From: Bacillota bacterium
Lineage (GTDB): Bacteria > Bacillota > Limnochordia > Limnochordales > DUMU01
Length of the DNA: 47,483 nt
Reading direction: 5' to 3'
Assembly (NCBI GenBank): GCA_012839805.1
Contig: DUMU01000036.1
Coordinates: 1-47,483, forward strand
The notes beneath the pieces are model-generated. The model saw only the letters and a program-made list of their open reading frames with translations. It had not been told where the DNA came from and searched no databases. Positions within the stretch are counted from its first letter, which is position 1. Each line of letters begins with the position of its first letter. Both the position numbers and the translations under genes were made by a program. Shown in pieces: positions 27,935 to 35,323 of this stretch.

Positions 27935-28555
27935 TCAGATAAGCCCGCCCGGACCCGTGCCCGTCTCGGCCGGCGGGGTTGCCGGGCCGGATAAGGCGCT
28001 GCCCTCGCCCCTGATAGCCGTTACCGTGTAAGTGTACTTAACATCTTTCAGGCCGGCCGCCTCCAGCCTAACTTTCCAGACCCCGCTCACGCTCGCCAGC
28101 GTCGATTCGGGAGTGAACTCCCAGGTACGGTCGAGGCTAAAGGGGCCCCCCTGCTCAGCATCGAATACCAGGCGGATCTCATTGAGCTGCGGGTTCTCAA
28201 GCGTGATGGCCAAAGCTGCCCCATCGTCGAGGAGCTTATTGACCTCCTTGGCGTCAACCGCCACCCGCAGGATCACTTTGTTCAGCATAACCGGCGGTGG
28301 TGTACGGCGCTTCTCTTCGAAGGCCTTGCGTTCTGCTTCGGAAACCCCGATGATTACTTCTTCTTCCTTGAACCCCGAGAGGTCATTGAGTTTCCCTTCG
28401 ATTTTCTCTTCCAGCGTCTGCCCCGGGGCCAGGGCGAGCCCGGCGCCGGCGGTACCACTCTTCTCACTGCAGGCCGTAAGCGAGAGCGCTGCGGCCGCCG
28501 CCAGCAACCCGATGCCTGCCAGGCGTATTTTCCAAGACTTTGTCATCTCGTGCAC
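27935..28555 (-). CDS. Putative lipoprotein, unknown
   Basis: The protein has a basic start, a hydrophobic helix LAGIGLLAAAAALSL and the lipobox LTAC, so it is probably lipid-anchored on the outer face of the membrane. The mature part is about 180 residues; FKEEEVIIGVSEAERKAFEEKR is charged, and the second half looks beta-rich (ILRVAVDAKEV, LAITLENPQLNEIRLVF, YTYTVTAIRG). I recognise no domain family. The start could be GTG 28555, with GGAGGGG 5 nt upstream, or ATG 28546. trpS lies 46 nt away in the same direction and could drive it. Confidence 0.75.
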   Translation of the reverse strand: MHEMTKSWKIRLAGIGLLAAAAALSLTACSEKSGTAGAGLALAPGQTLEEKIEGKLNDLSGFKEEEVIIGVSEAERKAFEEKRRTPPPVMLNKVILRVAVDAKEVNKLLDDGAALAITLENPQLNEIRLVFDAEQGGPFSLDRTWEFTPESTLASVSGVWKVRLEAAGLKDVKYTYTVTAIRGEGSALSGPATPPAETGTGPGGLI

Positions 28556-28625
28556 ACATACCCCTCCCAGCGCGTACACTTCTACAGGCTCGGCTCGACC
28601 GCCTGCCGAGTGTCGAGCACGATCG

Positions 28626-29672
28626 TCAAGTAATACTTGACGGCGCCCGCGTTTCCTGCCGGGAACTGCTTACGGCCGCGGCGTGCCGGGGCACGAGACC
28701 CATGGCTGCCTGCACCCTAGCCAGGGTCTCGGCGGCCACCCGTTCGGCACGATCGGCTCCCTCTGCGAGGATATTCTCGATCACTCCTGGTTCTGACAAC
28801 TCCCGGAAGCGCTCCTGGATCGGGGCGAGCAACTCGACCACCGCTTCGGCAAGATCGGCCTTGAACTGGCCGTAACCCGAATTACGGTAACGTTCCTCGA
28901 GACTGTCGATGCTCTCCCCCGTAGCCAGAGAGTAAATCACCAGGAGGTTGGAGAGGGCCGGTTTTTCTTCGGGGTCGTAGCGAATCTCCCGCCCGGAATC
29001 CGTCACGGCACTACGGATTTTCTTGCGCACGACGTCGGGCGGATCGAGCAGCGCAATGTAGCTTCTCGGGTCGTCGGAAGACTTGGACATCTTCTCCGCC
29101 GGGTTCTGCAAGCTCATGATCCGTCCGCCGGCTGTTTTGGGCGCGATATAGGGTTCGGGCACCTTGAAGAGGGGGCCGAACCGGTTATTCATTCGCATGG
29201 CGATATCCCGGGTAAGCTCCAGGTGCTGGCGCTGGTCCTCCCCCACCGGTACTTCGTCGGTCTGGTAGAGGAGGATGTCCGCGGCCATGAGAGCCGGGTA
29301 GGTGAAAAGCCCGGCGGTGACCACGTCGTGCTTTGCAGCCTTATCTTTGAACTGCGTCATCCGCCGCAGCTCGCCGTAATACGTATTGCACTCCATTAGC
29401 CAGCTCAAGGTGGTGTGGGCGGGCACGTGGGATTGGACGAAGATCGTGGCTTGCTTGGGATCTACCCCGCACGCCACGAAGAGCCGGGCGGTGTTGAGCG
29501 TGTTCTGGTAGAGCTCCTCGGGGTCCTGGGGCACGGTCAAAGCGTGCAGATCGACCACGCAGAAGTAACAATCCGCCTCATACTGCAGCCGCGTGAAGTG
29601 GCGCAGCGCTCCCAGGTAGTTTCCAATGGTAAGCGAACCACTCGGTTGAACCCCGGAAAAAACCCTTTTCAA
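28626..29672 (-). CDS. trpS: Tryptophanyl-tRNA synthetase
   Basis: Charges tRNA-Trp. The HIGH-type motif is PSGSLTIGNYLGA, and the KMSKS loop is EKMSKSSDD. MECNTYYGEL and QTDEVPVGEDQRQHLEL are typical of bacterial TrpRS. The length of 348 includes about 15 extra C-terminal residues. The start is TTG, with GGAGGAAGG immediately upstream on the minus strand. The inferred 5' leader is only about 20 nt, so there is no room for the T-box that controls trpS in many Bacillota. Confidence 0.95.
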   Translation of the reverse strand: MKRVFSGVQPSGSLTIGNYLGALRHFTRLQYEADCYFCVVDLHALTVPQDPEELYQNTLNTARLFVACGVDPKQATIFVQSHVPAHTTLSWLMECNTYYGELRRMTQFKDKAAKHDVVTAGLFTYPALMAADILLYQTDEVPVGEDQRQHLELTRDIAMRMNNRFGPLFKVPEPYIAPKTAGGRIMSLQNPAEKMSKSSDDPRSYIALLDPPDVVRKKIRSAVTDSGREIRYDPEEKPALSNLLVIYSLATGESIDSLEERYRNSGYGQFKADLAEAVVELLAPIQERFRELSEPGVIENILAEGADRAERVAAETLARVQAAMGLVPRHAAAVSSSRQETRAPSSIT

Positions 29673-29690
29673 TTTCCTTCCTCCCTTAAT

Positions 29691-29731
29691 TTGACAGGCG
29701 CATTATACCTGAGGACTCTCCGGCCTGTCAA
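29691..29731 (-). promoter_or_regulatory. trpS: trpS promoter within a 9-bp inverted repeat
   Basis: On the minus strand, TTGACA (29731-29726), an 18-nt spacer and TATAAT (29707-29702) form a near-consensus promoter. The -35 arm is part of an inverted repeat: TTGACAGGC at 29691-29699 on the plus strand mirrors GCCTGTCAA at 29723-29731. The second arm lies over the expected start of transcription, which makes it operator-like. Confidence 0.7.
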
Positions 29732-29739
29732 CGAATTGA

Positions 29740-30157
29740 CCGGACCGTCTCCCCCGTTCTAGCCTTTTGCCGGCTGATCTCCCCTGCCCTACCCTTTCCT
29801 TGGAAAGTCATGGAAGGAGGGTGGCGCCGCCATGACGAAACGCTTCTTTGAAGAAATAGGCGCTAGCTGCCCGGTTGAGGTAGGTGAAGGACATGCCTTG
29901 GGTGAGCAGGCCCCGGCGTAAGATCGGTTCGAAAGCACTTTTCCTTTTCTCCGCGCTCATGACCGCTCTGGTCGCGTTCTTGATCGGCCGGCATGGACTT
30001 TGACGGGAGCAACACCTGCAGCGTCCTGCTGAGCTACCGGCCCGGGCGGGGGCCGGTGACACAGGCTACGGGCGATTACCGACCGTCAGGGTAACGGATA
30101 GGGTAACAGAGCCAGGCCTGAGAAGCAGGCAGTTACACCGTGAGCCATATCAGCCAC
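29740..30157. other. Gene-poor stretch with possible gene debris
   Basis: No complete gene is convincing. On the plus strand an ATG at 29832, with GGAAGGAGGG upstream, opens a 29-codon frame. A GTG near 29905 opens a second short frame encoding a basic start and a hydrophobic helix (KALFLFSALMTALVAFLIG), which stops near 29999. A third frame continues from an ATG at about 29994. This could be a frameshifted secreted protein, or chance. Confidence 0.25.
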
Positions 30158-30661
30158 CTACCAACCGGCCATCTCGTTGGCAAGGTCAGGGATGAAATCT
30201 GCCAGCCCACCGTATTTCCCCCGCCGGCGCTCTACAAGATACGCCTTGAGTGGTTGGAAAGCGGGACGAATGAGCGTTATCCCGTGCCACGACTCCTGTT
30301 GAGCAAGTCTACTTTCTGCGGCAGATGTCCCTTCACTCTCCAAAAGGTATAGCGCCTCCATGCGGAGCTGCGTTATCTGTTGTGCCAGTTCTGGCATACG
30401 ATCGGGGACGTACGGTTCCGGCGGTATCCGAAAGCCAAAGTCATCGGTCTCTAAGAGCACTGCGGTAGAGTAGAACACGTGCATCCACCACTGCGCCGAA
30501 AGCTTGTTGACAAGCTCAACAAACGGGTGGTTACGCAGAGGCGTTACATGAGCCAAGACACGCGCTTTTAGTGGATGCGATTTGACCTCGCTCTGATAAC
30601 TAGAAAAGCGCGTCAATAGCAATGCGGAGGCAGTCACCCTGATTCGGTCGTCCACACACAT
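30158..30661 (-). CDS. Hypothetical protein, possibly truncated
   Basis: A 167-residue frame starting at ATG 30661. The beginning VDDRIRVTASALLLTRFSSY and the later segment HPFVELVNKLSAQ faintly recall DUF4932-type proteins, which start after a signal peptide; none is present here, and the frame is open upstream without a start in a matching context. The best ribosome site (GAGGAGG near 30700 on the minus strand) serves an ATG in another frame. I read it as an acquired gene or a remnant. Base composition is lower in GC than the core genes. Confidence 0.45.
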   Translation of the reverse strand: MCVDDRIRVTASALLLTRFSSYQSEVKSHPLKARVLAHVTPLRNHPFVELVNKLSAQWWMHVFYSTAVLLETDDFGFRIPPEPYVPDRMPELAQQITQLRMEALYLLESEGTSAAESRLAQQESWHGITLIRPAFQPLKAYLVERRRGKYGGLADFIPDLANEMAGW

Positions 30662-31095
30662 ATACGGCCATGTACGGCCATGCGGCTTCTTTTCCTCCTC
30701 ACGCCCTCCGGTGTTGTCTCGATCTTTAGGGATAAGAGAGACAACGTGCCAGTAAATTTCAAGCCGTTGGCACGGATCCTTTCTTGCCGGGGCGTTTTAA
30801 TCCAGCTCGGGCTACGACTCAGCTATATCGCTGGTTCGCGGGTAATGCTCGGGGGCCGCATTGCTTACGCCAGCGCCGCCGCCCTCGCCACTGCCCCGTG
30901 GCTTCAACTGTGGCTACAGCCGGCGTGAACGGGAAGAAGGGGCGGATTATCCGCCATCACACCCACGCGCTCCCGCACCTTTGGTTTATGCCACTAACTG
31001 GCACGTCTTGGGGCGGAAGTTGTTGCAGGACTTCCTCTATATGGAAGCGAATTCATATATTAGGAGTCTCCACTTAGCGACAAGGAGGTACCGTT
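30662..31095. other. Gene-poor stretch upstream of the solute-binding protein
   Basis: It holds a tandem 10-nt repeat (TACGGCCATG at 30663-30672 and 30673-30682), an 8-bp inverted repeat (GTTGTCTC at 30713-30720 with GAGACAAC at 30738-30745), and from about 30940 to 31080 two frames that together loosely recall the C-terminal end of a tyrosine recombinase. A possible -10, TATATT, lies near 31056. No complete gene is supported. Confidence 0.3.
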
Positions 31096-32490
31096 ATGGC
31101 ACTTGTTCGAGTGAAGGGAACATTCGAAAAGGCAGTTGCTGCCGCCGGCATGGCACTCAGCGTAGGGCTGGTAGTCGCGGCACTGATTGCGGTGGGCCCT
31201 ACAGTCGCTGCCTCTTCATCCAGTCAGCCCGCGCCTGGTAAAGTCAAGGTTGAGCTGAACTTTTGGAACTGGTGGGACACGTGGCGCACCGACATCATGA
31301 ATGACGTTATCGCCAACTTCGAAAAGGAGTACCCCTGGATAGAGGTCAACAACCTGGTGCAGCCGTGGTCGGGGCGAGAAAGCAAGGTTGTGACCGCTTT
31401 TGCCGCGGGGACTCCCCCGGACATACTGATGGCCACTCGGGCGGAAGTCATCAACCTGGCGGACCAGAGGTTGATCACTCCCTTCACTCCGTTCATTAAG
31501 AAATACGGGTTGGACTTGAGTATCTTCTTCCGTTCCGAAATCGACGCCTTCAGGTGGGAGGGTGAGATTTGGACACTTCCCTTCCCCACCGTTTCAGGCA
31601 ATGACGATTTCTACGTGTATAACCGTACTCTTTTCGAGGAAGCGGGATTACCCGCCAACAAACCACCCCGCACGTGGAGCGAGTTGGCAGCAGCCGGTCG
31701 CAAGTTGACCAAAAAACGTCCCGACGGACGGATAGCCCAGCTTGGGTTGCGCTGGACGGGACCGCAGTTCTTCCCGCTTCTTTACAGCAACAATGGGACA
31801 TTTCTCTCCAGCAGCCTCAGGACAGCTACGTTCGACTCCCCCGAGGGCGCAGATACATTGCGCTACATGGTGGAATACGTCAAGGAAGTGAACGGCGGAG
31901 TAGCTGGCCAAGACCAGGTCTCTCGGGATGCTGGTGGCGGTTGGGGAGACCCGTTCTACCGCGGGATGGAGGCCATCTTTTTCGAGAACGTAAGCGTGTT
32001 CTCCGCCATCCAGCAGAAAGCCCCGCCTGGCTTCTCGTGGGGTGTTGGCCTTATGCCTTACAACGACAAGAACCCAAAGGCTAAATCCACCGGGATTGCA
32101 GGTATGCGCTTCGGGTGGGGATACGTGATCCCGGCCTCACTACCGAAAGAGAAACAGGAGGCAGCTTATCTGTTCGTCCAGTACCTAACCACCAGAAAGG
32201 AAGGCTCAGGGTACTTCGCACTTAAGATGGGACGCCCGTCGCCGGTCATTGATTTCAACCGGGATCCCGAATTTCTGAAGATCAATCCCAACTGGGGGCA
32301 GGTGCTCCTCGCGCTCGAGACCGACGTAGTCTTCCCGGCCGTGCCAGGCTTTGACAAGATGTATGATACAGCACGTGCTGTCATCGACCAGGCCCTAGCC
32401 GGTCAACTAGCCCCTGAGACCGCACTGAAGCAGGGGGCCGAGGAGGTTCAAAAGCTTCTCAACAAGTACTGGTCAACCAGGAAACGCTGA
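31096..32490 (+). CDS. ABC transporter extracellular solute-binding protein (family 1, sugar type)
   Basis: A 464-residue protein with a signal peptide (hydrophobic core LSVGLVVAALIAVGPTVAA). The mature part matches family 1 carbohydrate-binding proteins: LNFWNWWDTWR, VIANFEKEYPWIEVNN, FAAGTPPDILM, and GWGYVIPASLPKEKQEAAYLFVQYLTT near the C-terminus. It would capture a sugar or sugar-like solute outside the membrane. No permease or ATPase gene adjoins it, so it is an orphan and must use partners elsewhere. AAGGAGG lies 7 nt before the ATG. It is visibly less GC-rich than the core genes. Confidence 0.92.
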   Translation: MALVRVKGTFEKAVAAAGMALSVGLVVAALIAVGPTVAASSSSQPAPGKVKVELNFWNWWDTWRTDIMNDVIANFEKEYPWIEVNNLVQPWSGRESKVVTAFAAGTPPDILMATRAEVINLADQRLITPFTPFIKKYGLDLSIFFRSEIDAFRWEGEIWTLPFPTVSGNDDFYVYNRTLFEEAGLPANKPPRTWSELAAAGRKLTKKRPDGRIAQLGLRWTGPQFFPLLYSNNGTFLSSSLRTATFDSPEGADTLRYMVEYVKEVNGGVAGQDQVSRDAGGGWGDPFYRGMEAIFFENVSVFSAIQQKAPPGFSWGVGLMPYNDKNPKAKSTGIAGMRFGWGYVIPASLPKEKQEAAYLFVQYLTTRKEGSGYFALKMGRPSPVIDFNRDPEFLKINPNWGQVLLALETDVVFPAVPGFDKMYDTARAVIDQALAGQLAPETALKQGAEEVQKLLNKYWSTRKR

Positions 32491-32577
32491 AGGCAAGAGG
32501 GGCGGGTCGTGGTGTGCCCGCTGGGGATGGTTATCGGGATGCTGTACTCCGACGGGTGGCTGACTCGGGCTATACGG

Positions 32578-32610
32578 AATAAAATGGGGTTCTGGCCCAC
32601 CAGAACCCCA
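32578..32610 (-). terminator. Rho-independent terminator of tRNA-Leu
   Basis: An 11-bp perfect stem (32600-32610 with 32585-32595, 4-nt loop) followed on the minus strand by TTTTAT. It lies 11 nt beyond the encoded CCA of the tRNA. Confidence 0.9.
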
Positions 32611-32621
32611 GCTAAACTCAT

Positions 32622-32706
32622 TGGTGCCCGGGATGGGACTTGAACCCATATGGATTGCTCCACACGCCCCTCAAACGTGCGCGTCTGCCAGTTCCGCCAC
32701 CCGGGC
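32622..32706 (-). tRNA. tRNA-Leu(GAG)
   Basis: A type II tRNA of 85 nt including encoded CCA. The 7-bp acceptor stem GCCCGGG/CCCGGGC, a Leu-type D arm (TGGCGGAACTGGCAGACGC), an anticodon stem CACGT/GCGTG with loop TTGAGGG (anticodon GAG, reading CUC and CUU), a variable arm TGGA-GCAA-TCCA and a T arm ATGGG-TTCAAGT-CCCAT all fold. The discriminator base is A, as required for Leu. Confidence 0.95.
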
Positions 32707-32727
32707 ACGCAAACCAGGTGCTTCCCC

Positions 32728-32756
32728 ATTGTACTGCCCTTCCACGCCTTCGTCAA
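32728..32756 (-). promoter_or_regulatory. Promoter of tRNA-Leu
   Basis: On the minus strand TTGACG (32756-32751), a 17-nt spacer and TACAAT (32733-32728) lie just upstream of the tRNA. It duplicates the hexamers of the trp promoter. Confidence 0.8.
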
Positions 32757-32817
32757 GGGTGTCCCCTTCTCCTTAGAATCAGGGAACCCTGCCACCGGCG
32801 GCAGTATTCAGCGCGCT

Positions 32818-33909
32818 CTAGATGATGCGCAGAAGGCGCGGGTTATCCTGGCGGCCGGGGAGGCGCCCTCGCTTGGCCATGGGCTTGCCGGCTACTTCCT
32901 TCAGGTCCATGGTCATGTCGATCGGCGGCGCGGCGGAGATGAAGCTTCCGACGCCGAAGGCATCCGCTCCTGCCTCGGCCAGGGAGGCGATTTTCTCCGG
33001 CGTCAAGCCGCCGGAGATAAAAATGCGAACGTGGTTGAAACCGGCCTGATCGAGCCGGTAACGGACCTCGCGTACCAGGTCGGGGGTTACGCCTCCCCGT
33101 TCACTAGGGGTATCCAGGCGAACCCCACCCAAAGCCTTGCCCAGCCCTTGTGCTACCCGCACGGCCTCCTCGGCCTCGTCTTTGAAGGTGTCCACCAGGA
33201 TGGTACGGGGCTCATCCGGCGGCATGATTGCATGGTAGGCACGGGCGGTCTCCAGAGAGTCGCCGATGATGAGGAAGAGGGCGTGGGGAACCGTGCCGAC
33301 CGGTGTTTGCCCGGCCAGCTTCGCGGCCAGGATGCAGGCGGCTCCGTCGGCACCTCCCACGATGGCAGCCCGTTCCATGACCGGCGCCACCGCCGGGTGT
33401 ACATGCCGGGCTCCGAAGCTGTAGACGGGTTTGCCACCGGCCGCTTCTTTAGCCAGCCGGGCGGCCGAAGCCCAGGCGCTGGAGGACGCGAGGATCCCCA
33501 ACAGCGCGGTTTCGTAGATCCCGAAGAGGCCGTAGGGGCCCTCGATCCTCATTACTACTTCTTTCGGGCCGAAGACATCACCTTCGCGGAGGGCCCAGAC
33601 CGTGAGCGGGGCCCAATCGGCTGGCCGGTTATCGTTCACCCACCGCAGTAGCTGGCGGCATTCTTCTACTCCGGCCAAAAGCCCCTCGCGCCGGGGAAAG
33701 ATCTCTGCCACCACCGGCGTTTGAGCGAGCCCGAGGTGGTCCAGGATCTCCTGAGTCTTGACGAAGTAGACGTCGGTGGTCCAACCGGCGAGGATCTCCT
33801 CGGGGGTGGCCGAGAATAACGGGCGCCCGGGATCGAGCCGGAACTGGGTCACCTCTTTTACCGTGCGGGGGGCAATCAGTCTCCGTTTCGTCCCTTCGCC
33901 CCCTTCCAT
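32818..33909 (-). CDS. pncB: Nicotinate phosphoribosyltransferase
   Basis: Salvages nicotinate to NaMN for NAD. The 363-residue protein has the type II PRTase barrel of the family common in Bacillota and archaea: GARHVHPAVAPVMERAAIVGGADG, VDTFKDEAEEAV, GVRLDTPSERGG, and the phosphate site IFISGGLTPEKI. I chose ATG 33909 because GAAGGGA lies about 8 nt upstream and it follows the transglycosylase stop by 5 nt. An earlier in-frame ATG at 33993 would add 28 residues of Arg/Glu/Thr repeats encoded by tandem DNA repeats. It is the last gene of the polA cluster. Confidence 0.9.
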   Translation of the reverse strand: MEGGEGTKRRLIAPRTVKEVTQFRLDPGRPLFSATPEEILAGWTTDVYFVKTQEILDHLGLAQTPVVAEIFPRREGLLAGVEECRQLLRWVNDNRPADWAPLTVWALREGDVFGPKEVVMRIEGPYGLFGIYETALLGILASSSAWASAARLAKEAAGGKPVYSFGARHVHPAVAPVMERAAIVGGADGAACILAAKLAGQTPVGTVPHALFLIIGDSLETARAYHAIMPPDEPRTILVDTFKDEAEEAVRVAQGLGKALGGVRLDTPSERGGVTPDLVREVRYRLDQAGFNHVRIFISGGLTPEKIASLAEAGADAFGVGSFISAAPPIDMTMDLKEVAGKPMAKRGRLPGRQDNPRLLRII

Positions 33910-33914
33910 CCGTT

Positions 33915-34826
33915 CTATCCCTTCGGTCCTTGCTCGACTGCGTTCACTGCGTTCGGTGTGTTCGGTGCGTTCCGGCCTTTCTGTCCGATCCATTGGCTTG
34001 CCCCTACTCCTTCCTGGTCCGAGACCTCGGCGTTCGAGGCGATGGTCTGTCGCAAAGCGATGGCGGCCACGATGGTGTCCAGCGTGCCTCGCCACGACCT
34101 CCGGGTGGCATACGGCCAACGTCCCCGGTAAACCCGAGTATACCAGCTCAACGTACTCAAGACCCTACTCACGTAACGGCGAGTTTCGGCATAAGGTATG
34201 CGATCCAACTCCTCTGCTTCCCCGCTCCAAACCCCTTCCGCCAGCCACCGGCGAACCGTGCCCCGGCCGGCATTGTAGGCGGCCAGCACCACCGCAGGCC
34301 GGTCACCGAACTCCTGGCGTAAATCGTGCAGGTAGCGAATGCCCAGGCGCAGGTTGGTTTCCGGTTCGAGCAGGTCGCTTTCGGGTTCGAAATCGGCAAG
34401 CCCGGTTCGCTCGGCCACCTCGGCGGCGGTGGCTGGCATAACCTGCAGAAGGCCTAAAGCTCCCTTGGGAGACCGCGCGTGAGGATTGAAGCTGCTTTCC
34501 ACCTTTATCATCGCCATAACGAGGAAGGGATCAATGCCATACTCGGCCGTGTACCGGTCCACTTCCTTCGCATAGCGCAGGGGAAACATCTGGTGGAAGA
34601 ACCATGGTACGCTGAACCAGATGACCAGGCCGAGCGCCGCCAGGAACACGAGGGAGGGGAAAAAGAGCGAAAAGATGAGACGGTGATGGACCCGGCCGAA
34701 CCTGCCCACCCTCTCCCGCCATCCGGGCCACCGGATCCCTCCCCGGATACCTCGGATTCCCCCGGCTGCCGGGGTCGCCGCCCGTGGGAGCTTTGGCCAC
34801 CAGCGCCGCGATCCTGCACCGTTCAT
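33915..34826 (-). CDS. Lytic transglycosylase, SLT domain, membrane-anchored
   Basis: Cleaves peptidoglycan glycan strands outside the membrane. About 45 basic residues are followed by a hydrophobic anchor ([21 protein letters not shown]), then the SLT domain: catalytic Glu in [24 protein letters not shown] near residue 110, [15 protein letters not shown], and [14 protein letters not shown]. The C-terminal tail of about 45 residues ends in [12 protein letters not shown] repeats. The ATG at 34826 overlaps the mgsA stop (ATGA); an earlier ATG at 34844 is possible. SLT genes next to coaE are common in Bacillota. Confidence 0.92.
   Translation of the reverse strand: MNGAGSRRWWPKLPRAATPAAGGIRGIRGGIRWPGWRERVGRFGRVHHRLIFSLFFPSLVFLAALGLVIWFSVPWFFHQMFPLRYAKEVDRYTAEYGIDPFLVMAMIKVESSFNPHARSPKGALGLLQVMPATAAEVAERTGLADFEPESDLLEPETNLRLGIRYLHDLRQEFGDRPAVVLAAYNAGRGTVRRWLAEGVWSGEAEELDRIPYAETRRYVSRVLSTLSWYTRVYRGRWPYATRRSWRGTLDTIVAAIALRQTIASNAEVSDQEGVGASQWIGQKGRNAPNTPNAVNAVEQGPKG
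33939..33974. repeat. Four 9-nt tandem repeats at the transglycosylase/pncB junction
   Basis: Plus-strand units TGCGTTCAC, TGCGTTCGG, TGTGTTCGG and TGCGTTCCG are contiguous. Read on the minus strand they encode three-residue repeats in the transglycosylase tail, and in a second frame Arg/Glu/Thr repeats before pncB. Confidence 0.7.
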
Positions 34827-35323
34827 GTGGCTGATCCCCGCCACACCGGCCCGGTCGCCTCTTCATCGCTCCCTTTGCCCCGGGGTTTGCCCTCCGGCTC
34901 ACCCCGGGGACTGCCCGGTAGCCCGTCCCAGCGGTCCGGCTGGCCGGCTGCCATCTGGACCGATACCAGGGAAAAGAGAACCATTTCGGCCGTGGCACGA
35001 TTGGTGGCCAGGGGAACGTTATGAACGTCACAAACCCGCAGGAGGGCGGTGATGTCGGGTTCGTGGGGCTGCGCGGTCAGCGGGTCCCGCAAGAAAATGA
35101 CCGCGTCTATGTCTCCCCGGGCCACCATCCCCCCGATCTGCTGGTCGCCTCCGTAAGGGCCGGAAAGCATGCGCTCCACCGGCAACCCCGTGGCTTCGGC
35201 GATCACCTGCCCGGTAGTACCCGTAGCCACCAGCTGGAAACGGGTGAGGAGTTCCCGGTGACGGAGGACGAAAGTCACCATTTCCGCCTTCTTCTTGTCG
35301 TGGGCGATCAAGGCGAGACGCAC
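34823..35323 (-). CDS. mgsA: Methylglyoxal synthase
   Basis: Converts dihydroxyacetone phosphate to methylglyoxal and phosphate, an overflow from glycolysis when phosphate is short. The 166-residue protein has the full family set: [28 protein letters not shown] (catalytic Asp region), [15 protein letters not shown], and [13 protein letters not shown] Gly/Arg-rich tail of about 30 residues is extra. The GTG start has GGGGGAAAG upstream and lies inside the end of mutM-coaE. It overlaps the next gene by 4 nt. Confidence 0.95.
   Translation of the reverse strand: MRLALIAHDKKKAEMVTFVLRHRELLTRFQLVATGTTGQVIAEATGLPVERMLSGPYGGDQQIGGMVARGDIDAVIFLRDPLTAQPHEPDITALLRVCDVHNVPLATNRATAEMVLFSLVSVQMAAGQPDRWDGLPGSPRGEPEGKPRGKGSDEEATGPVWRGSAT

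Noticed and set aside
29808-30062. An 84-codon minus-strand frame
   Set aside because: It has no ribosome site and an Arg/Ser/Cys-rich start typical of chance frames; no family recognised.
30784-31077. Plus-strand frames before the solute-binding protein as intact genes
   Set aside because: None has a ribosome site or a coherent domain; only a faint recombinase resemblance remains, reported as a low-confidence finding.
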